Source: Pseudomonas sp. GM41(2012) | GTDB taxonomy: Bacteria > Pseudomonadota > Gammaproteobacteria > Pseudomonadales > Pseudomonadaceae | DNA: 64,000 nt | Direction of reading: 5' to 3' | Assembly (NCBI RefSeq): GCF_000282315.2 | Contig: NZ_AKJN02000007.1 | Span: forward strand, 310,001 to 374,000 | Part shown: positions 37,401 through 44,365 of the stretch, piece after piece | Layout of the letters: each line of letters begins with the position of its first letter | How positions within the stretch are numbered: position 1 is the first letter of the stretch | The notes under the pieces: generated by a model | Seen by the model: the letters and a program-made list of their open reading frames with translations, nothing else | Database searches by the model: none | What the model was told of the DNA's origin: nothing | Made by a program: the position numbers and the translations under genes

Positions 37401-37503
37401 GTTCCTTGCGAGGATCCAGGCGCAGGGCGAAATCCATGAACTGGATGCCGGTGTCGCTGACCAGCGTGACGGTGTCTTCGAATTGGGTGACTTCAGGCAA
37501 CAT
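34438..37503 (-). CDS. srfB: SrfB-type actin/Hsp70-fold ATPase
   Basis: 1021 residues. A beta-rich N-terminal region (1-255) precedes an ASKHA ATPase core: phosphate-1 L-D-V-G-N-S-R-T-C-G (260-269), phosphate-2 T-I-D-I-G-G-G-T-T-D-L (569-579, numbering approximate) and adenosine motif L-T-G-R-P-S-R-L-P-G (774-783). All three are intact, so it should bind and hydrolyse ATP as FtsA, MreB or Hsp70 do. It follows the SrfB family of Salmonella and insect pathogens. It lies 17 bases after srfA and overlaps srfC by 4 bases. Whether it forms filaments or remodels proteins is unknown. Confidence 0.85.
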   Translation of the reverse strand: MLPEVTQFEDTVTLVSDTGIQFMDFALRLDPRKEPAGEFAPMISGLICRLSYNEEKDFFFYEPEPEKVEKAKPAFSVDMKSSLELLDGIWLPTPFFRFMPPHRFDEGPTNWSRMRLVKLATPDIDGNTHRLTMAFDSRVMPKRDGTAYLAPNEEDISSGVSFKLATKASETRWFLAQPWVNEWLLEVFNEGNAHRSRAELDADIRANYHLAHYLNLLSLLSKPSAAQQSTARAKVEIPELKVVANDSNGLVKPIPVDLVLDVGNSRTCGILIENHGQAGSGLKQNYVLELRDLITPEHTYNLPFESRVEFAQAYFGKDHCSVKSGRHDAFQWATIARVGNEASRLASRRRGTEGSTGLSSPKRYLWDENAYGHGWRFNCSYIKTDSEPYATAAPFSHLINETGEALYSLEEDDRLPVFMPRYSRSSLMTFMLAEVLAQALSQINSPAQRSRQGHTRVPRQLNSITLTVPPGMPQAERSILNERMLQAIGLVWKSLGWHAGEEDPHQDQAVSPRTPIPSIRVEWDEASCGQLVYLYTEVNENFAGHPEEFFDTIARPDKTDRERITLATIDIGGGTTDLVITDYRLDRAGNTGSGSNVHIVPEQRFRDGFKVAGDDILLDVIQDFILPSFEKALQNAGVKAPDSLMSRLCGDESVSAQDMILRQQLNLQVFAPLGLALLKAYEHYDPQVPQEVTPQSYRQLIGDNAISQTVLDYVNAAVRRDVGGQSGFDLYDAPISFDLQKLHAAFLNDQINITKILGALCEVVAHYPCDVLLLTGRPSRLPGIQAFIRKVLPLPPGRILALQNYRTGGWYPFHKNGRIDDPKSTASVGAMLCLLCANHSVPNFYFRASALKPYSTVKHIGVIDLNNVIKDADVLYRDIQSEDYKIKLPEIGVGDAADTPQLEMRGDLRLGFRQLAADRWAASPLYTLRFTKAGREKFSRAIGENGSAPLLKVRFEVKPADKYTRKQDLVSDRLSVRDIESNSNNVNFNPRSDLELELNTMLDAGLSETKYWLDSGSVKRK

Positions 37504-37520
37504 GTCGGGTTATTCCGTTT

Positions 37521-38906
37521 TTATTCGGCCACGTGCCGCATGGACATGGGGAATTGTTCTTTGCCGTAACCGCCGGTGCAGTCTGCGACTGTGGTCGCCC
37601 CTTTGCGGCAGTTGACCTTGGGCATGTCGTAAGTGCTGCCATCGCCACACACGGCCTGGCCCTGACTGTCGATGGCCAGGCTGCCACCCTTCATAGTAGC
37701 GCTCACCGGCCCGCTGCATTTCGTGCCGTCGGCCTGGTGTACGGTGACTTCGCCTTTACCGTCCTTGAGCTGGTATTCCAGACGCAGGGGTTTGCCGGTT
37801 CGGCGATCCTGAATACCGGCGCCGGCGCGGAACTGACCGTCGAGGAAATTGGCGGCACCGTCGGCGGCGTCTGGCGGAATGCTCAGGGGCGGGCCGGGTT
37901 TTGCGACGGCGGATTTCTCGGCCTCGGGCGATGTGATATCCGGCGGCGCAGTTTTGTTTTCGGGTGGCGCGGTTGGGGCTTCGGCTGCCGGGTCTGCTGC
38001 CAGGTCTTTGGCGGGGTCTTGGGTCACGCCGGCGGGTGCTGCATCAGCCTCGTTGCCCTCGACCGCCGGCGCTTCCACGCCCTGGGTTCCGGTCACAGCG
38101 GTGCCGGTTCCCGTGGTGGAGCCTATAACGGTGCCCGTCACAGGAACGCCATTGAGCGTCGTGGCATGGCCGGTCAGTTGTGGTTCTTCCAGTTGCCTTT
38201 CAACAGGCACGACGCCCTCGGGGAGCAGATCGACCGCCACCAGTGGAATCGGCACGCAACCGCGCAAGCCCAGTAATAACCACAAAAGCAGCAGCAACAA
38301 AGGCAGCAGCAACAGCCACCACCAGCGCCGCCACCACGGACGAGCAACCACCGGTACGACGGGCGGCGCAACCACGGGCGCGGCTTCGACCACCGGTGGC
38401 AGCGTAAACGCGGGCGGAACTTGATAGAGGCAGTGCAGGGGATCGCGATTGCCGGTACCGGCATGCTCGAAGCCCCAAAAGGTCAGCACCGGTTTGCCTT
38501 GCACCAGGTAGACGAAGTTTTCGTCGGGGAAATGAATCACACGCTTGAGCAGCTTGCCGAACACGGCTTTGTCGCCTTGCTGCTGTTCGGCTGGATCAGT
38601 GCCCAGGAAACGCTGGCTCAATTCGTCGAGCGAGTTCTTCAGCGCTTCAAGTTGGCGGCGTGCAGGCGCGCGTTCTTCTTCGGTCGCGCTGCTCCACGGG
38701 ATCACATCGCCGTCGAGGCCGCTGTACCAGTCAATCTGGTTGCCGAGTTCATCGCTTTGAGGGATGGCCAGGTGATCGACCATTTCGGGGTTCTTGCGGC
38801 GAATGGCTTCGCGCAATTGCAGGGCTGCCCGGTAAACCGGTTGACCTGTCTCGCCCAGGGCAGTGAATGACCCGCTCTTACCGCTGCGTAATAGTGCCCC
38901 GCGCAT
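37521..38906 (-). CDS. srfA: SrfA-family bitopic membrane protein, first gene of the operon
   Basis: 461 residues from the ATG at 38906, with GGAG about 8 bases upstream. A cytoplasmic domain (1-160) is followed by a P/V-rich stretch, a tryptophan- and leucine-rich membrane helix (about 195-216), a long acidic Ala/Pro/Thr linker and a small cysteine-containing C-terminal domain (about 350-461; five cysteines) in the periplasm. The N-terminal domain resembles that of the VWA protein ending the operon. SrfA is the usual first partner of SrfB and SrfC. The name rests on position and size as well as sequence, so it is less certain than srfB. Confidence 0.68.
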   Translation of the reverse strand: MRGALLRSGKSGSFTALGETGQPVYRAALQLREAIRRKNPEMVDHLAIPQSDELGNQIDWYSGLDGDVIPWSSATEEERAPARRQLEALKNSLDELSQRFLGTDPAEQQQGDKAVFGKLLKRVIHFPDENFVYLVQGKPVLTFWGFEHAGTGNRDPLHCLYQVPPAFTLPPVVEAAPVVAPPVVPVVARPWWRRWWWLLLLPLLLLLLWLLLGLRGCVPIPLVAVDLLPEGVVPVERQLEEPQLTGHATTLNGVPVTGTVIGSTTGTGTAVTGTQGVEAPAVEGNEADAAPAGVTQDPAKDLAADPAAEAPTAPPENKTAPPDITSPEAEKSAVAKPGPPLSIPPDAADGAANFLDGQFRAGAGIQDRRTGKPLRLEYQLKDGKGEVTVHQADGTKCSGPVSATMKGGSLAIDSQGQAVCGDGSTYDMPKVNCRKGATTVADCTGGYGKEQFPMSMRHVAE

Positions 38907-38980
38907 TCAAACTCCGTATGTTCCGCTGCGCAAAAATGACAGACAAAAGTGTCTGCGCTTGCTCCTGCAATTAGCTGGCG

Positions 38981-39010
38981 ACCTTAATGTCATAATGATG
39001 TCGCCGTCAA
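38981..39010 (-). promoter_or_regulatory. Weak candidate promoter of the srf-type operon
   Basis: On the minus strand TTGACG (39010-39005), 18 bases, then TAAGGT (38986-38981), about 75 bases before the srfA start. The -35 is good but the -10 poor. The 266-base gap to the next gene also holds a short AGACA-4-TGTCT inverted repeat (38941-38954). Nothing else was recognised in the gap. Confidence 0.25.
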
Positions 39011-39172
39011 TCTGCAAGAGGTTCAAAACCGTATGAGACTAGCGTAAGCGTGCGGAGGTTGCATGAGGTCAATTTAAATTGGCGTGGGAAGGCTCGGGTG
39101 TACGCTTTTTAAGCTTGCTGAATCGTTTCATCAGCGCTATAAAAAATGCACAACTCCAAGAAAGGCTTCCCC

Positions 39173-40384
39173 ATGAATCCGCTCAAACTCGTCGTTGCCT
39201 TTGGCGCGCTGTCCGCCTCCCACGCCATGGCCTGGGATTACGTCCTGCTCGACAGCGACAAGGCTGCCCAAAACTGGCAGGTCACCAGCCAGCAACTCGG
39301 TGTAAAAACCGACAAACCCTTCTCCGTGACCCTTCGTAACTTGCACGGCGGTCGGCAGGAGGGCGTCAGCATCGTCGACATCGATAACGGCACGATGAAA
39401 CTCTCGGTGGTACCGACCCGTGGCATGAACGTCCTGCAGGCGTCGGTCGGTAATGTGCGCATGGGTTGGGATTCGCCGGTCAAGGACGTGGTCAATCCGT
39501 CCTTCATCGAACTCAACGGTCGCGACGGGCTGGGCTGGCTCGAAGGCTTTAACGAACTGGTCACCCGTTGTGGCTACGAGTGGGTTGGTCACCCCGGCAT
39601 GGATAACGGGGAATTGCTGACCCTCCACGGCCGCGCCGCCAACATCCCGGCCAGCAAAGTCACTTTGCACATCGATGAAAAAGCGCCTTACGCCATCAGC
39701 CTGCGCGGCGAGCTCAAAGAGCAGGCGTTCAAGAAAGTCGACTTCTCGGTGATGACTGAGCTGGTCACCGAACCGGGTAGCGTTGCGTTTACCCTCAATG
39801 ACACCCTGACCAACAACGGTGATTATCCGAAGGAATATCAGGCGCTGTATCACAGTAACTTCAGTACGCCGTTTCTGGAGCAGGGCGCCCGTTTTGCCGC
39901 ACCGGTGAAACAGGTATCGCCGTTCAATGACAAGGCCAAAGGGGATTTGCCGGATTGGCAGACTTACCGCGCACCGACCAAGGACTACGACGAGACGGTT
40001 TACAACGTTGTGCCTTATGGCGATGCCAAGGGTGATACGTTGACTGTGCTGCATAACAAGGCCGGCAATCTCGGGGTTTCCGTGGGTTTCAATACTCAAC
40101 AGTTGCCGGTGTTCTCCCTGTGGAAAAACACGGACACCCAAGGGCAGGGCTATGTCACGGGTCTTGAACCGGGGACGAGCTTTTCCTACAACCGTCGGTA
40201 TCAGCGGCCGCTTGGTTTGGTGCCGATGATTGGGGTTAAAGAGCAGAAGCAGTTTCAGATTAGGTACAGCTTGCTCGCGGATAAAGGGGCTGTGGATAAG
40301 GCGCTGAAGCGGGTGAGTGATATTCAAGGTGGGCGGGAGACTGAAGTGCGGCAGATTCCATTGGTGGATTTGACCAAGGAGTAA
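39173..40384 (+). CDS. Secreted DUF4432 / aldose 1-epimerase-like protein
   Basis: 403 residues from the ATG at 39173 (AAGAAAGG upstream; an ATG at 39146 has no ribosome site). A signal peptide ends S-H-A-M-A. The body is beta-rich and fits the aldose-1-epimerase-like DUF4432 family (V-V-P-T-R-G-M-N, W-D-S-P-V, G-G/C-G-Y-E-W near residues 80-140). Members bind sugars; several are listed as mutarotases, but the reaction here is not known. Divergent from the srf-type operon and transcribed alone. Confidence 0.72.
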   Translation: MNPLKLVVAFGALSASHAMAWDYVLLDSDKAAQNWQVTSQQLGVKTDKPFSVTLRNLHGGRQEGVSIVDIDNGTMKLSVVPTRGMNVLQASVGNVRMGWDSPVKDVVNPSFIELNGRDGLGWLEGFNELVTRCGYEWVGHPGMDNGELLTLHGRAANIPASKVTLHIDEKAPYAISLRGELKEQAFKKVDFSVMTELVTEPGSVAFTLNDTLTNNGDYPKEYQALYHSNFSTPFLEQGARFAAPVKQVSPFNDKAKGDLPDWQTYRAPTKDYDETVYNVVPYGDAKGDTLTVLHNKAGNLGVSVGFNTQQLPVFSLWKNTDTQGQGYVTGLEPGTSFSYNRRYQRPLGLVPMIGVKEQKQFQIRYSLLADKGAVDKALKRVSDIQGGRETEVRQIPLVDLTKE

Positions 40385-40417
40385 GCCGCGTCTCTCTATC
40401 GATTGACAAAAGCTAGG

Positions 40418-40452
40418 TGAGCAGTGATCTCGCATGTGGTGTTCACTGCTCA
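40418..40452. terminator. Hairpin between convergent genes
   Basis: Perfect 10-bp inverted repeat TGAGCAGTGA / TCACTGCTCA with a 15-base loop, in the gap between two convergent genes. There is no clear T run, so stopping power is uncertain. Confidence 0.5.
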
Positions 40453-40460
40453 TTGAAGGG

Positions 40461-40763
40461 TCAAAAGGGAAGTTTCATTTTTGAGGCTTGTGCGGCATCA
40501 AACAACCGCCGGATGAAATCGAAGTCATTCCAGGTTTGATTGGTATAAAACCGGTACTCCTTTTCTTCGATATCATCGAAGTAATAGATGACGTACTCCG
40601 CATATTTTTCATCGGAGTTGAAGCTGTAACGCAGAGAAAAGGAAAAGCCTGTTTCTTTTAGTTTTACGAACGAGTTGTTGTCGTCATAACTCCAGGAAAA
40701 TTCGCCTTGTTCCGTCTTCTCGGTCAACGCTCTTACAAAGTTCAGGAATCTAGGCGGTAACAT
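40461..40763 (-). CDS. Small AT-rich orphan protein
   Basis: 100 residues from the ATG at 40763, chosen because AGAAGG lies 8 bases upstream; an in-frame start at 40817 would overlap comM. The protein is rich in aromatic and acidic residues (E-Y-V-I-Y-Y-F-D-D-I-E-E-K-E-Y-R-F-Y), with no signal peptide or helix. The gene is clearly more AT-rich than its neighbours, which suggests acquisition. It resembles immunity-type or mobile small proteins in style only; I recognise no family and no adjacent toxin. Confidence 0.6.
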   Translation of the reverse strand: MLPPRFLNFVRALTEKTEQGEFSWSYDDNNSFVKLKETGFSFSLRYSFNSDEKYAEYVIYYFDDIEEKEYRFYTNQTWNDFDFIRRLFDAAQASKMKLPF

Positions 40764-40813
40764 ATTGTCGCCTTCTGGCCGGGTTAAGCTTTTCAAAATT
40801 CTCTTTGACGTTT

Positions 40814-42307
40814 TCACGCTGAGGCAGGCCGATATTGCAATGCTTCCGCCAAGTGCGCGCGTGTAATTGCATGCACCTGTTCAAGGTCTGCCAACGTGCG
40901 TGCGACCTTGAGCAGTCGATGGGCTGACCTAAGTGACAACGTCAAACGCTCGCAAGCAGTCTCCAGCCACGCTTCGTCGGTTGTGGATAACTTGCAGTGT
41001 CGACGCAGCCCTGGCAAATCAAGGAATGCGTTGGCACAGCCTTGGCGTTTGTTTTGACGCTCCCGGGCGTCGGCGACCAGTACCGCAGCAGTGGCGGTGT
41101 CATCACCGGGTTTGAGCTTAGGATTCAACGCCGTGGCTTCCCGAGCGACGGTCAGGTGCAGGTCGATCCGATCCAACAGAGGGCCCGACAATTTGTTGCG
41201 ATAACGCTGGACCATGTCCGGTGTACAACTGCATTTGCCGCTGGGTTCGCCAAGATATCCACAGGGGCACGGGTTCATCGCGGCCACTAATTGAAAGCGA
41301 GCCGGAAATCTTACGCGATCCTTGGCGCGGGAAATCACGATATGACCGGATTCCAGTGGCTCCCTCAACACCTCCAACACCTTGCGATCGAATTCCGGGA
41401 GTTCATCAAGGAACAGAACGCCATGGTGGGCGAGGGTGATTTCGCCGGGCTGCGGTTTCGAGCCGCCGCCGACCAATGCCGCCCCGGAAGCGGAGTGGTG
41501 GGGCTGGCGGAATGGTCTTTGCGGCCAGTGGCTCAAGGGCATGCAACTGGTGACGGATTGAATGGCTGCGACTTCCAGCGCCTCGTTTTCGGCTAACGGG
41601 GGAAGCAGCCCCGGTAACCGACTCGCCAACAGTGTTTTCCCGGTCCCCGGCGGTCCGCTAAATAACAGGTTATGAGCCCCAGCCGCCGCAATCAGCAATG
41701 CGCGCTTGGCCGAGATTTGCCCCTGCACCTCATTCAAGTCCGGATAGGGTTTGCTGGCGTAGAGCAACCCATTGGAAACGTAGGGCTCCACCGGCGTATG
41801 TCCGTTGAAGTGCGCAACGGCTTCCAGCAGGTGATCCACGGCAAACACCTTCAACCCGGACGCCAGGCACGCCTCCTCGGCGTTCGCTCGCGGCACCATC
41901 AACGAGCGTCCGGCCTTGCGTGCAGCCAGCGCAGCCGGCAACACGCCTCTCACAGCACGTACCGCGCCTGACAACGCCAACTCTCCCAGACATTCAATGT
42001 CATCCAGCGTCAACGTCGGCACCTGGACGCTGGCGGACAGAATCCCCAACGCAATCGCCAGATCAAACCGTCCGCCATCCTTAGGTAAGTCCGCAGGCGC
42101 GAGATTCAACGTGATACGCCGCGCCGGGAATTGCAGACCCGAGTTGATGATTGCGCTGCGTACCCGATCCTTGCTTTCCTTTACTGCCGCTTCGGGTAAT
42201 CCAACCATCGTCAATGACGGCAAACCATTGGCCAGATGGACTTCTACGGTAACGGCGGGCGCATCCACGCCAATCTGGGCGCGGCTGTGAACGATGGAGA
42301 GGGACAT
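40814..42307 (-). CDS. comM: ComM/YifB-family AAA+ ATPase (Mg chelatase-like)
   Basis: 497 residues from the ATG at 42307 (AAGGAACGAC upstream); in-frame sequence further out is not family-like. The N-terminal Lon-like domain (1-170) is followed by an AAA+ core with Walker A G-P-P-G-T-G-K-T (about residue 220) and Walker B L-F-L-D-E-L-P-E-F, and a C-terminal Mg-chelatase domain with a zinc-like C-P-C-G-Y-L-G. ComM is a hexameric helicase that drives branch migration during natural transformation. Present at the matching place in P. aeruginosa (PA5290). Confidence 0.92.
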   Translation of the reverse strand: MSLSIVHSRAQIGVDAPAVTVEVHLANGLPSLTMVGLPEAAVKESKDRVRSAIINSGLQFPARRITLNLAPADLPKDGGRFDLAIALGILSASVQVPTLTLDDIECLGELALSGAVRAVRGVLPAALAARKAGRSLMVPRANAEEACLASGLKVFAVDHLLEAVAHFNGHTPVEPYVSNGLLYASKPYPDLNEVQGQISAKRALLIAAAGAHNLLFSGPPGTGKTLLASRLPGLLPPLAENEALEVAAIQSVTSCMPLSHWPQRPFRQPHHSASGAALVGGGSKPQPGEITLAHHGVLFLDELPEFDRKVLEVLREPLESGHIVISRAKDRVRFPARFQLVAAMNPCPCGYLGEPSGKCSCTPDMVQRYRNKLSGPLLDRIDLHLTVAREATALNPKLKPGDDTATAAVLVADARERQNKRQGCANAFLDLPGLRRHCKLSTTDEAWLETACERLTLSLRSAHRLLKVARTLADLEQVHAITRAHLAEALQYRPASA

Positions 42308-42534
42308 GGTCGTTCCTTGAGCTTTACGGGAACCGCTTCCTGCGGTTTTTTGAAGGGTAGTCGGGGGCGCGTAATGGCGCAGGCGCCAAATTTTCGCAGG
42401 ATGTTGCGAGTGTCTTTCTGATGGGTGAAGCGTAAGGGAGTGGGGATTTGCGACGTAATCAGTCGCGAGATGAGGTTGTTGTAGGACGTTGCCTAGATCT
42501 ATGAAGGACGGCGGCGAAAGCTGAATCGAAGGCG

Positions 42535-42566
42535 AAAAAAAACCGCCTTGAGGAAGCGGTTTTTTA
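42535..42566 (-). terminator. Intrinsic terminator after the 56-residue gene
   Basis: On the minus strand AACCGC-9-GCGGTT followed by a run of eight T. It stops transcripts of the GNAT cassette. The rest of the 377-base gap 42308-42684 holds the first copy of a 60-base repeat (42453-42512) and no gene that I can support. Confidence 0.75.
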
Positions 42567-42684
42567 TGTGCGGGCTTCGGTGAGGCCAAGGCTTGCACAT
42601 CCTCAACGGATACACTCACGGTGCTGAGATTATTCGCATCGGGTTATCGAACCAAGCGCGTGACTCTGTTGGGCACAACTGGGT

Positions 42685-42855
42685 TCAGATTCTTACTCCG
42701 GCTAGCAGGCCGGCAGGCTCAAGCTCTTTGCCTCGAGCTGCACCGACTTCAAGAAAGCGTCGTTGATTCGCAGACACGTTTCCGGCTAAACGGAGCGCTT
42801 CGGCATGAAACTCATAAACTAATAACAGCTTGGCCTTTCGTTTTTTTTGGTTCAT
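42685..42855 (-). CDS. 56-residue basic protein after the GNAT-like gene
   Basis: Starts at the ATG at 42855, with GAGGTG about 5 bases upstream. The sequence is basic at the N-terminus (M-N-Q-K-K-R-K-A-K) and then mixed helix (L-L-L-V-Y-E-F-H-A-E-A-L). It is 33 bases after the GNAT-like gene, on the same strand, and ends before a good terminator, so the two form a small operon. No family recognised; it could be a partner of the enzyme or a chance frame. Confidence 0.45.
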   Translation of the reverse strand: MNQKKRKAKLLLVYEFHAEALRLAGNVSANQRRFLEVGAARGKELEPAGLLAGVRI

Positions 42856-42888
42856 AGACACCTCGTGTGTCTGGATCATCAGTTGATG

Positions 42889-43425
42889 TTATTGGTCATC
42901 CACGTAAATGACAAGGCGGTTGGTCTCGTCAAAATTGAATCCGAACTCCTGATAGTAGGAGACAACGTTAGGGTCAGGATCTTGTATCTCGATCTCGTTG
43001 CACCCCAGCATCCGCGCGTAAAATTCTGCTGCCAATAGCGCCATTTGAGCGATCCACCCGCGAAGTGGATGGGTTTTGTCCGGGTGCCCCTGTAAAAGGA
43101 TGATCTTTATGCAGACAGTGCTTCTTCTTGGGGTCGCATAGCACAGGCCACATAGCTTCTGTGCATACCAGATCGCCAAATCGAAACCCTTGGCGTCCTT
43201 ACACTTCCAGTCCGGGATGCTATCCCATGGATACAGGACTGCTTCTGTCCACAGATGAGAGGCATCTATCGCAGCAGTGGTAATAGGATCAAAACTGATC
43301 ACCGACGTATCTATCTCTAGACCTTGAGCTGCACAGTCCTTGGCGAAGGTTTTGTGCGCCAGCTTTCGTGCATTCGATTTAAGAGTCTGGTCGCGGAGTT
43401 CCGTACCTTTTCCTTTTCTTCTCAT
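42889..43425 (-). CDS. GNAT-like N-acetyltransferase in a variable mini-island
   Basis: 178 residues from the ATG at 43425; a GTG at 43482 would add 19 residues but lies inside a dispersed 60-base repeat. The C-terminal part has acetyltransferase features: a central strand (C-I-K-I-I-L-L-Q-G), a helix (A-Q-M-A-L-L-A-A-E-F-Y-A-R-M-L-G) and the closing S-Y-Y-Q-E-F-G-F motif. The N-terminal third is basic and unlike normal GNATs. No strong ribosome site is visible for either start. The substrate is unknown; coupling to a 56-residue protein recalls toxin pairs, but this is only a guess. Confidence 0.6.
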   Translation of the reverse strand: MRRKGKGTELRDQTLKSNARKLAHKTFAKDCAAQGLEIDTSVISFDPITTAAIDASHLWTEAVLYPWDSIPDWKCKDAKGFDLAIWYAQKLCGLCYATPRRSTVCIKIILLQGHPDKTHPLRGWIAQMALLAAEFYARMLGCNEIEIQDPDPNVVSYYQEFGFNFDETNRLVIYVDDQ

Positions 43426-43568
43426 CGCTCGTGTTCTGTTGGGATCAGGGAGATGAAAGATAAAGGGCTGGAGAGTGCTCACGTAATCAGGCGTGGGAGC
43501 CGCGTTCTGTAGGACCGTACTGGGATCATTGAAGGGCGTTAGATTAAAAGCTTTCAGATGTAGGAAAT

Positions 43569-43597
43569 GGCAGCGTTAGCTGTGGGCTAATGCTGCC
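43569..43597 (-). terminator. Stem-loop after the BRO-N gene
   Basis: A 12-bp stem (GGCAGCGTTAGC paired with GCTAATGCTGCC, one G-U pair) with a 5-base loop, about 40 bases past the stop codon on the minus strand. There is no long T run, so it may stop or protect the transcript. Confidence 0.55.
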
Positions 43598-43637
43598 AGA
43601 AGACATACATATGCAGTTTGTGTAGTGCTATTGGTTG

Positions 43638-44165
43638 TTAAAGCGATTGCAACATCCGCGAAGCACGCTTCCACCACGGTGCATTGATCGCACGCTGCGG
43701 CCGTTCACCCTCCGGCAGCATGTGCGGAACATCCTGCAACCGAATCCACGGCTGGTTGTTCCAGTGCAGCAAACTCAGCGACATCTCCGGCCAGTTCAGC
43801 AGGCTCAGAATCGGGCGTTCGGTTGATGTGGGGTGCTGGGCGTCTCTGAGGGAGGGGACTACGTCGTGGGTCAGCCATTCGCGCAGGCCTCGGTATTCGG
43901 GGCAGTAGTGGTAGACGAGTAGGGCGTAGACGCCGGACTCGCTGATCAGCAGGGTGTTTTCGATGGTGCCGTGGATGACGACTCGCGCGGATTGATGTTG
44001 ATCGGGATCGAGTTTGCGGACGGCGCGTTCGTCGAGGAAAAGACGAAGCAGACGGCCTAAGTCTCGGGCGCTGAACCAAGGCTGGTTTTCGATCAAAAGG
44101 GCGTGGAGGTGGAGTTTGTGGCGGGTGAAGACTTGGGGGATTAGATAAGCGTCATCGCTATTCAT
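43638..44165 (-). CDS. BRO-N domain (phage antirepressor-like) protein
   Basis: 175 residues from the ATG at 44165, with AAAGGAGCTG well placed upstream. Residues 5-115 show the BRO-N pattern: P-W-F-S-A-R-D-L-G-R-L-L near 30, L-I-S-E-S-G-V-Y-A-L-L near 75, and R-E-W-L-T-H-D-V-V-P-S-L near 95. BRO-N domains bind DNA and occur in phage antirepressors and poxvirus/baculovirus proteins. The C-terminal 60 residues are specific. No other phage gene is nearby, so it is a stand-alone chromosomal member. A long structured leader lies upstream. Confidence 0.78.
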   Translation of the reverse strand: MNSDDAYLIPQVFTRHKLHLHALLIENQPWFSARDLGRLLRLFLDERAVRKLDPDQHQSARVVIHGTIENTLLISESGVYALLVYHYCPEYRGLREWLTHDVVPSLRDAQHPTSTERPILSLLNWPEMSLSLLHWNNQPWIRLQDVPHMLPEGERPQRAINAPWWKRASRMLQSL

Positions 44166-44197
44166 TGAAACAGCTCCTTTTGCTTAAGGGCTGCCGG

Positions 44198-44365
44198 CAA
44201 TTGTCGCCAAACAATTGGGTGGCAGTTGTACGCGGGTTGGCGAACCGGAGCAAAAGGAACCCGGCAGACCCGAAGGTCTCCCACGCACAACCGCCATGAC
44301 TTAAGAGATGGTCGTCGTGCGCCTTAAGCTTCCGGGTCGCCAAACCCAGTGCTGAATATTCAGCA
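44198..44365 (-). other. Structured leader upstream of the BRO-N gene
   Basis: The 230 bases before the gene hold four stems: CAATTGT-6-ACAATTG (44198-44217), AGACC-4-GGTCT (44266-44279), an imperfect 14-base pair of arms (44284-44297 with 44308-44321), and the perfect 16-base palindrome TGCTGAATATTCAGCA (44350-44365). The last could be a protein-binding operator and the others an RNA leader or attenuator. A 78-codon frame through the region looks accidental. Confidence 0.45.

Noticed and set aside
22463..38906. Type VI secretion cluster
   Set aside because: Tag-like genes suggest it, but there is no TssB/C, TssJ-M, ClpV, Hcp or VgrG gene in the window, and no kinase domain.
43638..44165. 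Prophage remnant around the BRO-N gene
   Set aside because: No integrase, capsid, lysis or other phage gene, and no tRNA or attachment site nearby.
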